From contig JAQBGV010000049.1 of NCBI GenBank assembly GCA_032128395.1, positions 1-57,703 on the forward strand: a DNA stretch of 57,703 bases, given 5' to 3'. This DNA is from JAQBGV01 sp032128395 (GTDB lineage: Bacteria; Planctomycetota; UBA8108; UBA1146). A program made the translations under genes and the position numbers. Position 1 is the first letter of the stretch, and the number at the start of each line of letters is the position of its first letter. Positions 42,617 to 51,860 of this stretch are shown piece by piece. Under the pieces are notes generated by a model, which did no database searches, was not told where the DNA came from, and saw nothing but the letters and a program-made list of their open reading frames with translations.

Positions 42617-45600
42617 ATGTTCCGAGATGAAAGCTCCGGAAGGACCCGTACCTGGGGGTCCGGGGATGAAGCGGCTTGGGTCCCGGGCTGGACCGTCGAG
42701 GGGCGTTACGACCTGAAGGACCCGTTGGGTGCCGGCGCATTCGGCACCGTCTTCGCGGCCTACGACCGCATCACCCAGCGACAGGTCGCGATCAAAGCCT
42801 TCCTTCAGTATCGCGAGTGTCGGCCACGGCGCTTCGGACGTGAGGTGCGCGCTCTCGAGACCCTGCAGCTCCCCGGAGTGGTGAGGATCCTCGATCAGGG
42901 CGCGGCGGCGGGCATCCATTACATCGTCATGGAGCGCATCCTCGGTCAAGCCTTTCCGGGCCGGCACCTGCCGCTCGACTGGGAGGAACTCTCGCCCCTT
43001 GCGATCGCGCTGCTCGAGACGATCTCTCGGGTCCACGCCGCCGGGTTGGTCCATCGCGATCTGAAGCCGAACAACATCCTCGTGGACTCCGACGGCGTCC
43101 TGACCATTCTCGACTTCGGCTTGGCTTGGGGGACGGATCTCGAGTCCCAGGTGACCCGTGAAGGCGTGATGGTCGGCACGCCCCAGTACCTCGCCCCGGA
43201 ACAGACCGGTGGTGTCCAAGTCGATCTCCGCGCGGACCTCTACGCCTTCGGGGGGATTCTCTACGAGTGCCTCTGCGGCGAAGTCCCGTATCAGGGCGAG
43301 ACTCTGGAGCAGCTGCTCCTCGCGAAGTCACGAAGTCGGCCGGAACCGCTCCACAAGCGGGACGCGCGGATCCCGGAGCGCATCTCGGACCTGATCGGTC
43401 GGCTCCTCGATCCGAGTCCGCACCGCAGACCCAACGCCGCGGCCGAGATCCTCCGGATCTTCAGGGGAGAGTCGATCCCCAGGGAGGATGCCCCCGCGAT
43501 TTGGCTCGGCTCGACCTCCCCCCTCGACCTGCTCCGCGGTGCGTTCGAGAGGAATCGCTCGATCGATATCTGCGGGGTCCACGGGAGCGGCCGCTCGCGC
43601 TGCCTCGAGGAGGCGGCGCGGATCGCACATCGACTCGGACGGGCGGTCCATTGGGTGACTCCGGCCCAGAGCCCATTCGCCAGCCTGCAGACGGTGGGAG
43701 GTTCGGGACCGCTGGACGCCAACTCTTCGCTCGAGGAGACCGCCGCGGCGATCACTCGGAAGCTCCGGGAGAAGCTGGCCGATGGCGCGGTCCTTCTCGT
43801 CGACGAGCTCGAGGGAACCGATCGCTGGACCCGCTCCGTCCTCGAGGAGCTTCGTCCGGATGGCTGTGTGATCCGCGCGCTCACGCCGCCGCTCCGGGGG
43901 GAGATCGAACTCGAACCGCTCTCCCAGAGCGACTTGTCGGATCTGTTCTGGGGTCCGGATCGCGTGTTTCATCTGCGTGAGGATGCTGGACGTCAGCTCC
44001 ACCTGCGCACCGACGGAAACCCGGAGCTGGTCGTCGAGGAGCTCCAGGCCTGGAAACGCTCGGGGCTCTGCCGCCTGGATGGAGAGAGGTGGAGGATCTC
44101 CCGGGAGTCCCTCGACCAACTGGCCGTCGGCTTCGAGTTCGCGGCGGGCTTGCGGATCGGCATCGCCCTCACGCCTCTCAACCGAGACGAGCAGAAGATT
44201 CTCGCCTGGATCGAGCTCGCCTACCCCCGGGCGACGACGGATGTCCTCGTGGACGTCCTCGACCTCCCACGATGGGAGGTCGAGGCCAGTCTCGAGGAGC
44301 TCTGTGCGAGGCGGATGATTCGGAAGCTCGAGGACCAGAGCTGGGCGCCGATCGTGACCGGTCAGTCGATCCTGTTCTTCCCCGCCGAAGATCGAAAGTC
44401 GGCGCACGCCCGACTGGCGCAGATCCTGCCTCACGGCATGTCGCGGCTGTTCCACCTGATCGCGGGGCACTCTACCGAGGCCGCGTTCCAGGAAGAAGTG
44501 ATCGCAGAGACCCTCGAGATCGTCGATGACCTGGAGTGCAACGGGCGTCTCGGCGAGGCGATCGCTGCGGTATCGAGAGCCCTCGACATGGTCCGGGAGA
44601 ACGGCGAGGAGGGGCGGGAAGAGGAGCTGATCCGGGCCTGGTCCCGTCTCGCGTTCTCGTCCGGATCCCGCTCGACGGTCGAGCGACTGATCCGCGTAGT
44701 TCAGCGAAACGAGCGGACGGCGGGGGCCCTCGAGAACATTCGAGCTCTTCTCTCGGCACATCTCGATGCGCTGAGCGGACAGGGGCGAGAAGCGCTCGAA
44801 GCGCTCCGGCAGATCCCTGAGCTGAACCCGTCCCTCGAGTTGTGGCGGCTCGCTTCTCAGATGATCGCTGCCAGGTCGCTGAGCCTCGAGGAAGAAGAGA
44901 GGATCCTCTGCGAGGTCGAGTCGGCGTTCCGCGCCCTGGATCTGCCGGGCAAGTCGCAGAACATGCCTTCGTGGCGGGGGAGACTCCTCTATCGCCAGGG
45001 GAGATTCGCGGAGGCGGCCGAGCATTACATCGCCTCCCTCGGCGCGCCCCGCCCCTCCGCCCAGATCTCGGCCGCCCTGAATGCCTGCAGCGCGTTGGTC
45101 GAGGGAGGAGATCTCGATCGCGCTGCCGAGTTCGCGGGGACCGCCCATCGCCTGGCGGTGCAACATCGCCACTCGAGCCACGAGCTGCGGGCTGACCATC
45201 AGCTCCGCAACATCGCGTATCACAGACACGAGTTCGGTCCGCCGGATCTGGAGGGTCCCGAGCTCGCAGAGCGTCTGGGGGTCCCGTCTCTGGGGGCGAT
45301 GGTGTGCCTCACCGAGGCTGGATTCGCGTGGAGAGCGGCAAACAACGCGCTCTGCCGAGATTTCGCCACACGCGCCCACGAACTTTGGCGGGGCGCGCGC
45401 CATGATCTCGCGGCGGCGTTCGCCCATCTCGTGACTGGACTTGCGGGTGCGGACATCTCACGGGAGGAGTGCGAATCCGATTGGAAGACGGTGAGCGAAT
45501 GCCCCCATCCGGGTCTGAAGCTCCAAGCTCTGGCGATCCTCGATCATCTCGGGTGCCCCGTCCCGCGCGCGAGAGAGACCGCGCTCGAGCACTACGGAGA

Positions 45601-45688
45601 AACGTCCCCGGGGATTCGAGGGATGCCGCGTGAAATTTTTTCGCCCGATGAGTGTTTGGAACGACTGGGTCTGAAAGAAGGAGGATGA
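42617..45688 (+). CDS. Ser/Thr kinase with ATPase module and TPR-like tail
   Basis: About 1,023 residues with no membrane span. The kinase domain (~30-290) is complete: GAGAFG loop, VAIKAF Lys, VHRDLKPNN catalytic loop, ILDFGLAWG and MVGTPQYLAPEQ. Residues ~310-620 resemble an AAA/STAND-type ATPase, with Walker A-like GVHGSGRS (Arg replaces the usual Lys) and Walker B-like AVLLVDELEGTD. Helical TPR-like repeats fill ~690-1,000. The layout resembles kinase-ATPase-TPR signalling proteins. ATG 42617 has GCGAGGGC upstream. No neighbour suggests a target. Confidence 0.85.
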   Translation: MFRDESSGRTRTWGSGDEAAWVPGWTVEGRYDLKDPLGAGAFGTVFAAYDRITQRQVAIKAFLQYRECRPRRFGREVRALETLQLPGVVRILDQGAAAGIHYIVMERILGQAFPGRHLPLDWEELSPLAIALLETISRVHAAGLVHRDLKPNNILVDSDGVLTILDFGLAWGTDLESQVTREGVMVGTPQYLAPEQTGGVQVDLRADLYAFGGILYECLCGEVPYQGETLEQLLLAKSRSRPEPLHKRDARIPERISDLIGRLLDPSPHRRPNAAAEILRIFRGESIPREDAPAIWLGSTSPLDLLRGAFERNRSIDICGVHGSGRSRCLEEAARIAHRLGRAVHWVTPAQSPFASLQTVGGSGPLDANSSLEETAAAITRKLREKLADGAVLLVDELEGTDRWTRSVLEELRPDGCVIRALTPPLRGEIELEPLSQSDLSDLFWGPDRVFHLREDAGRQLHLRTDGNPELVVEELQAWKRSGLCRLDGERWRISRESLDQLAVGFEFAAGLRIGIALTPLNRDEQKILAWIELAYPRATTDVLVDVLDLPRWEVEASLEELCARRMIRKLEDQSWAPIVTGQSILFFPAEDRKSAHARLAQILPHGMSRLFHLIAGHSTEAAFQEEVIAETLEIVDDLECNGRLGEAIAAVSRALDMVRENGEEGREEELIRAWSRLAFSSGSRSTVERLIRVVQRNERTAGALENIRALLSAHLDALSGQGREALEALRQIPELNPSLELWRLASQMIAARSLSLEEEERILCEVESAFRALDLPGKSQNMPSWRGRLLYRQGRFAEAAEHYIASLGAPRPSAQISAALNACSALVEGGDLDRAAEFAGTAHRLAVQHRHSSHELRADHQLRNIAYHRHEFGPPDLEGPELAERLGVPSLGAMVCLTEAGFAWRAANNALCRDFATRAHELWRGARHDLAAAFAHLVTGLAGADISREECESDWKTVSECPHPGLKLQALAILDHLGCPVPRARETALEHYGETSPGIRGMPREIFSPDECLERLGLKEGG

Positions 45689-45774
45689 AGATTTGGTCTG
45701 GGTGAGAGGCCCTACGTCCTCGAGACTGGTTCTGAGCGGAGACTTGCTCGGCGGAGCGGGGACCGACGGTGCAC

Positions 45775-47148
45775 CTACCCCGGCCAACTATCCGTGAGCT
45801 CACAGTCCCTCTTGCGACGGAAGAGCGCGCAGTAGGCGACGAGTCCCCCGATGACCCAGATCACCGCGAGGTGGACCGCCTGCTGCGTGCTCTCGTCCCG
45901 GAGCGCGCCGATGACGACCAGCACCTCTCCTGCGACGAACAGCAGCGGGACCCACGGATAGAGGGGGACGCGCACCGGGCGCTCTCGTCCCGCCGCCTTC
46001 CGGCGGAGGATCACGAGGGACGCTCCGGTCAGTGCGAAGAACGCCGCGTCGATCAGGACGACCCCCGTCAGCAGTTGATCGACCCCGTTGAACCCTGCGA
46101 CCAAGAGTAGAACGACCGCGATCGTCCCGAGGAGCAGCGTTGCCGCGACCGGCGTCCCGAAACTCCCGTGCAGCCGTCCGAACGCCCGGAAGAACTTCCC
46201 ATCGCGCGCCATCGCATAGGTCAGCCGCGGTCCCGCGAGGAACTGCGCGTTCAGCACCCCGAACGACGACAGCGCGACCGCCGCGGCGACGATCCGGGTC
46301 CCGACGTGGGGCCACACCACGGAGACCGCGTCGGAGGCGAGGGTCTTGCTCCCGGCGACCCCGTCGAATCCGAGGAGTCGGAAGTACCCCCAGTTCACTA
46401 GCAGGTACACCGCGACCACGACGACGACCCCAAGGACGATCGAGCGCGGAACCGTGCGCTCGGCATCGCGGACCTCACCACCCATCCAGAGTCCCTGTTG
46501 CCAACCGCCGAACGAGAACAGGGTCGGCACCAGGCCGGCGATGAGGAGCACACCCCACGGCGAAGCAGTGCCCGGTGCGAGCGACGTCGGTGTCTCCGCG
46601 ACCGCCGCGGGCTCGGCGAGCGCAGCGATGACCGTCACCAGCAGTAGGGTCGCCACCTTCGCGACCACGGTGAGGTTCTGGATCGACGCGCCCCAGCGGA
46701 CGCCGAGGATGTTGGCCCCGGCCAGCCCTCCGATGATCACGACGGCGAGGGCGACCTCGGCCGTCTCGCCGAATGGAGCACCGTTCACCGCGACGCCGAC
46801 GTGTCGAGCGCAGATGATCGCGATGATCGCCACGGCCCCCGCCTGGATCGCGGTCAGGTTGCAGAAGCCGTACAGAAACCCGAACGGCGCGCCGAGCGCA
46901 TCGCGCAGGGCGTCGTACTGTCCCCCGGCGCGCGGGTAGAGCCCGCCGAGCTCGGCGAAGGTCAGCGCCCCGAGCAGAGCGATCACGCCCCCGACTCCCC
47001 ACGTCGCGAGCGCGAGTTCCGCGCTCCCGGTGATCCGAGCCACGAAGGAAGGCGTGAAGAAGATCCCGACCCCGATGATCGCGCCGATCACCACGCAGGT
47101 GGTGTCGAAGGGACCGAGGCGGCGCTGGAATCCGGTGGGGTCTGGCAT
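45775..47148 (-). CDS. APC-family amino acid permease
   Basis: A 457-residue protein with ~12 membrane spans. The N-terminus GFQRRLGPFDTTCVVIGAIIGVGIFFTPSFV is the typical APC start with G-x-G-I-F, given here only as description of residues ~5-35. FAELGGLYPRAGGQYDALRDA and AMARDGKFFRAFGRLH are family markers in loops. It imports or exchanges amino acids. ATG 47146-47148 was chosen; the upstream extension is not conserved-looking. It is divergent from the RarD-like gene. Confidence 0.9.
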   Translation of the reverse strand: MPDPTGFQRRLGPFDTTCVVIGAIIGVGIFFTPSFVARITGSAELALATWGVGGVIALLGALTFAELGGLYPRAGGQYDALRDALGAPFGFLYGFCNLTAIQAGAVAIIAIICARHVGVAVNGAPFGETAEVALAVVIIGGLAGANILGVRWGASIQNLTVVAKVATLLLVTVIAALAEPAAVAETPTSLAPGTASPWGVLLIAGLVPTLFSFGGWQQGLWMGGEVRDAERTVPRSIVLGVVVVVAVYLLVNWGYFRLLGFDGVAGSKTLASDAVSVVWPHVGTRIVAAAVALSSFGVLNAQFLAGPRLTYAMARDGKFFRAFGRLHGSFGTPVAATLLLGTIAVVLLLVAGFNGVDQLLTGVVLIDAAFFALTGASLVILRRKAAGRERPVRVPLYPWVPLLFVAGEVLVVIGALRDESTQQAVHLAVIWVIGGLVAYCALFRRKRDCELTDSWPG

Positions 47149-47285
47149 CGCTCTCAGTCTAGTCCCATCCTCTGCCAGGGGGGCCCGGCTTGCCCAGGGA
47201 CTGATCATGGGACACGTCGGTGGCGAGCCACTCCCCACCAGAACCGGTGGTCAGCGGAAGCCCCGGACCACAGACTCCGACCGCC

Positions 47286-48212
47286 ATGAAAACCGCCCTG
47301 AACCCAACCCCCCCACTCGTGACACCCCCTACTGCCTCCGTCGGCGCTCTCCACGGGATCGCGGCCTACCTCTGGTGGGGAGTCCTCACCCCCCTCTACT
47401 TCCGCGAGTTCCGCGAGGCCTCGCCGTGGGAACTGCTCGCCTGGCGCGTCCTCGGCGGCTTGCCCCTACTCTTTCTCCTCCTCGCGGTGCGTGGGAACTT
47501 GGGTTCGATTCGTCACGCCCTCTCCGCTCGGGGGACCCGTCGTTGGCTCCTCCTCTCCACCGCGGTGATCACGCTCAACTGGTTCGTCTTCATCCTCGCG
47601 GTGGTGACCGAACGGCTCACCGAAGCGAGCCTCGGCTACTACATCAATCCGCTCGTCTCCGTCGCCCTCGGGATGCTCGTCCTCGGGGAAAAACTACGGC
47701 CACTCCAAGCGTGCGCCGTCGCGATCGCGGTGGGAGGAGTTGTCGTCCTGACGGTCTCTCAAGGGAGTCTGCCGTGGATCTCCCTCGTCCTCGCACTGAG
47801 CTTCGGCCTGTACGGCTTGCTGCGAAAACGGATGGCCGCCGGCCCCGCCACCGGACTGACGATCGAGATGCTCGTGCTCCTCCCGGCGATGCTGGCGCTC
47901 GAAATCTGGCTCATCGGGGGGGGGAGCGCGGACTTCGGGACGGAGACCCGGATCTCGCTCGGACTCGCGGGGGGGGGGATCATCACCGTGATCCCCTTGG
48001 TCCTCTTCGCGAGCGCAGCGCGACGGCTGCGACTCGTCACGGTCGGTCTCCTCCAGTACCTCGCACCGACGGCGCAGCTCGCCCTCGCGGTCCTCGCATT
48101 CGGAGAGCCGTTCGGGACGGGGAGAGCGATCGCGTTCAGTCTGATCTGGTGCGCGGTGGCGGTGTACTCGATCGACGCGTGGCGAGCGCACCGAGGGAGC
48201 GGCAAAAGCTGA
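47286..48212 (+). CDS. rarD: RarD-like EamA/DMT transporter
   Basis: A 308-residue protein with ten membrane spans in two EamA halves. Family markers are GIAAYLWWGVLTPLYF, ELLAWRVLGGLPLLF, NWFVFILAV, ASLGYYINPLVSVALG and LLQYLAPTAQLALAVLAFGE. RarD proteins are linked to chloramphenicol or metabolite export, but the substrate is uncertain. The stop lies directly at the start of a palindromic repeat array. Confidence 0.85.
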   Translation: MKTALNPTPPLVTPPTASVGALHGIAAYLWWGVLTPLYFREFREASPWELLAWRVLGGLPLLFLLLAVRGNLGSIRHALSARGTRRWLLLSTAVITLNWFVFILAVVTERLTEASLGYYINPLVSVALGMLVLGEKLRPLQACAVAIAVGGVVVLTVSQGSLPWISLVLALSFGLYGLLRKRMAAGPATGLTIEMLVLLPAMLALEIWLIGGGSADFGTETRISLGLAGGGIITVIPLVLFASAARRLRLVTVGLLQYLAPTAQLALAVLAFGEPFGTGRAIAFSLIWCAVAVYSIDAWRAHRGSGKS

Positions 48213-48457
48213 AGTCGGCGCGGCTTCGCCGCGACGGCGAGCGGGGTGGGCTTACGAAAACCCCCCAAAGCCAACCGAGCCAGAGGCGAGCGTTATGGGG
48301 TGAAGTCGGCGCGGCTCTGCCGCGACGGCGAGGGGGTTTTGCGAAAACCCCCTAAGAACACGCTGAAGTCGGCGCGGCTCCGCCGCGACGACGAGGGGGT
48401 TTTGCGAAAACCCCCTAAGAAAACGCTTCGTCGGCGCGGCTCTGCCGCGACGACGAA
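48211..48457. repeat. palindromic repeat array between rarD and rpmG
   Basis: Four copies of a ~60-base unit starting GAAGTCGGCGCGGCT lie at about 48211, 48302, 48365 and (partly) 48430. Each holds a hairpin GTCGGCGCGGC..GCCGCGAC and, in copies 2 and 3, a second perfect hairpin GGGGGTTTT/AAAACCCCC. Copy 1 is degenerate. The genes on either side converge, so the array may act as multiple bidirectional terminators. Confidence 0.85.
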
Positions 48458-48463
48458 CCACGC

Positions 48464-48646
48464 CTACTTCCGCTTGATCTTGTGCAGCGTGTGCTTGCGG
48501 GTGCGCGAGCAGTATTTCTTCAGCCCAGCCTTCATCTTCTCAGGGACTCCACCCTTGAGGTTCATGCTGGTCCGATAGTTCAGGTCGCCGCAGTCGGTGC
48601 ACTGGAGCCAGACGGGCTCGCGCGCGACCTTCTTCCCCTTGGCCAT
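48464..48646 (-). CDS. rpmG: 50S ribosomal protein L33
   Basis: The 60-residue product has LQCTDCGDLNYRTS and LKKYCSRTRKHTLHK. The first zinc-site pair (CxxC) is intact; the second has one Cys (C-S-R-T), so it is a partly Cys-minus form. ATG 48644-48646. It lies downstream of the palindromic array in reading-opposite orientation and ~155 bases before the end of typA on the same strand. Confidence 0.9.
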   Translation of the reverse strand: MAKGKKVAREPVWLQCTDCGDLNYRTSMNLKGGVPEKMKAGLKKYCSRTRKHTLHKIKRK

Positions 48647-48801
48647 CGATTCGTCTCCCGCTGGTTCGGGGAATCCCCGTTCAGTGTGGCTCCGGAGCGC
48701 TCGTTCACCCTCCGCAGAGCCCGGGATCGTAGCGATCCCTCCGTGGGGTGTCTAGGAGAACAGGGCGATCGAAAGGTGGATCCGGAATGGCCGAGTTCGG
48801 C

Positions 48802-50658
48802 CTAGCGGGGCACCTGGCGCCCCTGGCGGCGCCGGTCGGCCTCCGTCAGGATCCGTTTCCGGACCCGGATCGATTTCGGGGTCACCTCGACCAGCTCGTC
48901 CGGGCCGATCCACTCGAGTGCAGCCTCGAGGGTGAGCCGGCGGACGGGCCGAACCACGGTGGCATCGTCCTTCCCCGCGGCGCGGACGTTGCGGAGCTTC
49001 TTCGTGCGGACGACATTGATGTTCAGATCGTTGTTGCGGGCGTGCTCGCCGACGACCATCCCCTCGTATACCGGGCTGCCGGGCTCGATGAAGAAGATCC
49101 CGCGGTCGTAGAGCGCATCGAGGGCGTACCCGGTCGCCTGTCCCGCTTCGATCGAGATCAGCGCGCCATTGACTCGTCGGGGGAGTTCTCCGGCGTAGGC
49201 GGAGTACTCGAGAAAGCTGTGGTGCGTGACCGCCCTCCCCTGGGTCGCGGTGAGGATCCGGTTTCGGAGTCCGATCAGCCCGCGAGCGGGGATCCGAAAT
49301 GCCATGTGGAGATAGCCGGTCGCGCCCGGCTTCTTGTCCATGCTCTGCATCTCCGCGCGGCGCTCGCCGATCAGGGACATCACCGACCCCTGGCACTCCG
49401 CCGGACACTCGATCACGAGCTGTTCGAACGGTTCGAGGCGGTGGCCAGCCACTCTGCGCTCGACCACCCGCGGCATGCCGACGGAGAGCTCGAATCCTTC
49501 CCGGCGCATCGTCTCGAGCAGGATTCCGAGGTGCATCAGCCCGCGACCGGAGACGTTGTACTCCTCGGGACGCTCCCCCGTCTCGACGCGCAGGGCGACG
49601 TTGCGCTCGAGCTCCTTGCGGAGGCGATCGCCGATCTGACGGGTGGTGACGTAGTCCCCTTCACGCCCCGCCATCGGACCGTCGTTGACTCGGAAGGTCA
49701 TGTGAAGGGTCGGTTCATCGACCAGGATCGGGGTCAGGCGCCGTGGATCATCGCGGTCGGTAATCGTCGCGCCGATGTCGATCGACGGAATTCCGATCAC
49801 CGCGCAGATGTCCCCCGACTCGACCGACTGGACCTTCTTCCGCCCGAGGCCCTCGAACAACAGCAGCTCGCCGATCCTCTCGTCGCTCGGAGTTCCGTCG
49901 GGCGCGATCACGCGAACCGTTCGCCCGGACTCGATCCGGCCCCCCTCCACTTTTCCGATCGCGATCCGGCCGACGAAGTCGGAGTGGTCGAGAGTGGTCA
50001 CTCGCATTTGGAGCGGTTCGTCGGGGCGGACCCGCGGGGGCGGCACGTAGGCGATGATCTTCTCGAGGAGCAGTTCGAGTCCGACCCGGTCGCCATGGGG
50101 TCCCTCCGAGACCCATCCATCGCGCCCCGAGGCGTACAGCACCGGAAAGTCGAGGGTGTCATCGTCGGCTTCCAAGTGGACGAGGAGGTCGAACACTTCG
50201 GTGAGCACCTCGTCGGGGCGGGCGTCCGGTCGGTCCGCCTTGTTGATCACCACCAGCGGGCGCAGTCCGTGTCCGAGCGCTTTCTCGAGTACGAACCGCG
50301 TCTGAGGCATCGGTCCCTCGAACGCGTCGACGAGCAAGATCGCCCCGTCCGCCATCGAGAGGACCCGCTCGACCTCGCCGCCGAAGTCTGCGTGCCCCGG
50401 AGTGTCGATGATGTTGATCTTGTGGGTCGTCCCCGCGAGCGCCCACTCGACCGAGCAGTTCTTCGAGAGGATCGTGATCCCGCGTTCCCGTTCGAGCGGG
50501 TTCGAGTCCAAGATCAACCCGTGCTGCCCTCCCGCGAGACGGTCGAGATCCTCGTCTCGGAACATCCCTGAGGTGTACAGGAGCCGGTCGACCAGGGTGG
50601 TCTTCCCATGGTCGACGTGGGCGATGATCGCGACGTTGCGGATCAGGGACGGGTCCAT
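48802..50658 (-). CDS. typA: TypA/BipA translational GTPase
   Basis: A 618-residue protein of normal TypA length. The GTPase domain has AHVDHGKTT, ERERGITI, DTPGHADFGGEV and NKADRP. Domain II, an EF-G-like domain III-V region (GRGLMHLGILLETMRREG) and the TypA-specific C-terminal domain (NDLNINVVRTKKLRN, IGPDELVEVTPKSIRVRK) follow. It binds ribosomes and helps assembly and stress responses. ATG 50656-50658. Confidence 0.95.
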   Translation of the reverse strand: MDPSLIRNVAIIAHVDHGKTTLVDRLLYTSGMFRDEDLDRLAGGQHGLILDSNPLERERGITILSKNCSVEWALAGTTHKINIIDTPGHADFGGEVERVLSMADGAILLVDAFEGPMPQTRFVLEKALGHGLRPLVVINKADRPDARPDEVLTEVFDLLVHLEADDDTLDFPVLYASGRDGWVSEGPHGDRVGLELLLEKIIAYVPPPRVRPDEPLQMRVTTLDHSDFVGRIAIGKVEGGRIESGRTVRVIAPDGTPSDERIGELLLFEGLGRKKVQSVESGDICAVIGIPSIDIGATITDRDDPRRLTPILVDEPTLHMTFRVNDGPMAGREGDYVTTRQIGDRLRKELERNVALRVETGERPEEYNVSGRGLMHLGILLETMRREGFELSVGMPRVVERRVAGHRLEPFEQLVIECPAECQGSVMSLIGERRAEMQSMDKKPGATGYLHMAFRIPARGLIGLRNRILTATQGRAVTHHSFLEYSAYAGELPRRVNGALISIEAGQATGYALDALYDRGIFFIEPGSPVYEGMVVGEHARNNDLNINVVRTKKLRNVRAAGKDDATVVRPVRRLTLEAALEWIGPDELVEVTPKSIRVRKRILTEADRRRQGRQVPR

Positions 50659-50809
50659 CGAGGCAGCTCCTTCAGGGTACGACGGCCGGAGTGTACCGGA
50701 GGGGCACGACGCCGGGTGCGGATCCGCCTGGACGAGGGGGGAAACTCACCGCAGACTGAGTGTCATGACCGACGTGACGGAGCACGGGGGGGCGAAGAGG
50801 AGGCTCGAG

Positions 50810-51037
50810 ATGGCGGAACCGGTCGTGGTCTACGTCGCGAGGGACTTTCCCCAGGCGCACCTCCTGAGCGCGGCCCTCGCCGCCGAGGGGATCGAGGCGT
50901 TCGTCCTGAACGAAAATCTCCAGGCCGCGGCTGGGGAGCTCCCGATGGGGTGGGCGACCGCAGCTCGGTTGATGGTCGCCGCTGAGGACGAAGAGCGGGC
51001 GCGAGAGATCCTGCGGGAGCTGGGGGAGGACGTCTGA
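50810..51037 (+). CDS. DUF2007-family small protein
   Basis: A 75-residue protein: VVVYVARDFPQAHLLSAALAAEGIEAFVLNE, given as residues ~4-33, then GWATAARLMVAAEDEERARE. This matches the DUF2007 'signal-transducing protein' fold. ATG 50810 is preferred because GAGGAGG lies six bases upstream; ATG 50765 is an alternative. The stop overlaps the likely CTG start of miaE (CTGA). Confidence 0.75.
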   Translation: MAEPVVVYVARDFPQAHLLSAALAAEGIEAFVLNENLQAAAGELPMGWATAARLMVAAEDEERAREILRELGEDV

Positions 51038-51663
51038 AGCCCTTCCCCTCGAGTGATCCTCTCGACGGTCTCCCGCTCTTCCTCGCCACCCCCGCGCACT
51101 GGATCGAGGTCGCGACCGGCGATCTCGACTCCCTCCTCGTCGACCACGCCTGGTGCGAGTTCAAAGCTGCGACCGCCGGGCTCGGCATGATCGCGCGGTT
51201 CCCCGGGCACCCGGGTCTGGTCCGACCGATGCTCGCGCTCGCGCAGGAGGAGATGCTCCACTTCCGCCAGTGTATGGATCGATTGGATGAGCGGGGGAGA
51301 GTGCTCGGGGTGCCACCGGCCGATCGGTACGTCAGAGCGCTCCGCGGGCGCTTCGCGGCGGAGGGGCACGGTCTCGGCGCACTCGGCGACATGCTGATCG
51401 TGAACGCGTTCGTCGAAGCGCGCTCCTGCGAACGCTTCCGCCTGCTCGCGCGTGCCCTCTGCGGACGCGCCGGACCGGACGGCGAACTCGGTGAGTTCTA
51501 CGCCCGCCTCGCCGAAGCGGAGGGACGCCACTGGGAGACCTTCCGCGATCTCGCCGCGCGGGAACTCGGCGATGCCGCGCGCATCGACCAGCGCATCGAG
51601 GAGGTCGCCGCGATGGAAGCGGAAGTGGTACAGGAGCTGCCGGTCGGCGTTCGAATGCACTGA
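51034..51663 (+). CDS. miaE: MiaE-type tRNA 2-methylthio-N6-isopentenyladenosine hydroxylase
   Basis: About 209 residues, the usual MiaE length. Di-iron ligands fit: E in DHAWCEFKAA, E-x-x-H in AQEEMLHF, E in FVEARSCERF, and E-x-x-H in AEAEGRHWE. The first Met (51187) would remove helix 1 and its Glu. The frame upstream reads LFLATPAHWIEVATGDLD, which is conserved MiaE sequence, and contains no ATG, GTG or TTG. CTG 51034, three bases after GGGGGAGGA and overlapping the DUF2007 stop, is the likely start. The enzyme hydroxylates ms2i6A37 in tRNA. Confidence 0.8.
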   Translation: MKPFPSSDPLDGLPLFLATPAHWIEVATGDLDSLLVDHAWCEFKAATAGLGMIARFPGHPGLVRPMLALAQEEMLHFRQCMDRLDERGRVLGVPPADRYVRALRGRFAAEGHGLGALGDMLIVNAFVEARSCERFRLLARALCGRAGPDGELGEFYARLAEAEGRHWETFRDLAARELGDAARIDQRIEEVAAMEAEVVQELPVGVRMH

Positions 51664-51677
51664 CCACCCCGATGGGA

Positions 51678-51837
51678 CTGGCTCGCCGAAGGTGCTGCCT
51701 GTCCCGGACCTCCGCCGGTACTCCGACGGATGCGGCTCGCTGCGGAACGGTCGCGGGCACTCTCCCGTCCACAGTGGTTCGGCGAGGGTGGTCCTGCGGG
51801 GGAGCGTCCGGGACAGGCATCACCTTCGGCGAGCCAG
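51678..51837. mobile_element. REPIN-like doublet / MITE-like inverted repeat
   Basis: Two 32-base arms, 51678-51709 and 51806-51837, are inverted copies with one mismatch. Each arm is itself an imperfect palindrome (GGGACTGGC ... GCCTGTCCC). Weaker similarity extends 8-10 bases outside the arms. The 96-base centre is not a gene. A solo related copy is at 37911-37944. This is the layout of REPINs moved by RAYT transposases. It lies between convergent miaE and an SDR gene and could also end transcription. Confidence 0.7.
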
Positions 51838-51860
51838 CCCAGCATCGATCATCACCAAAT

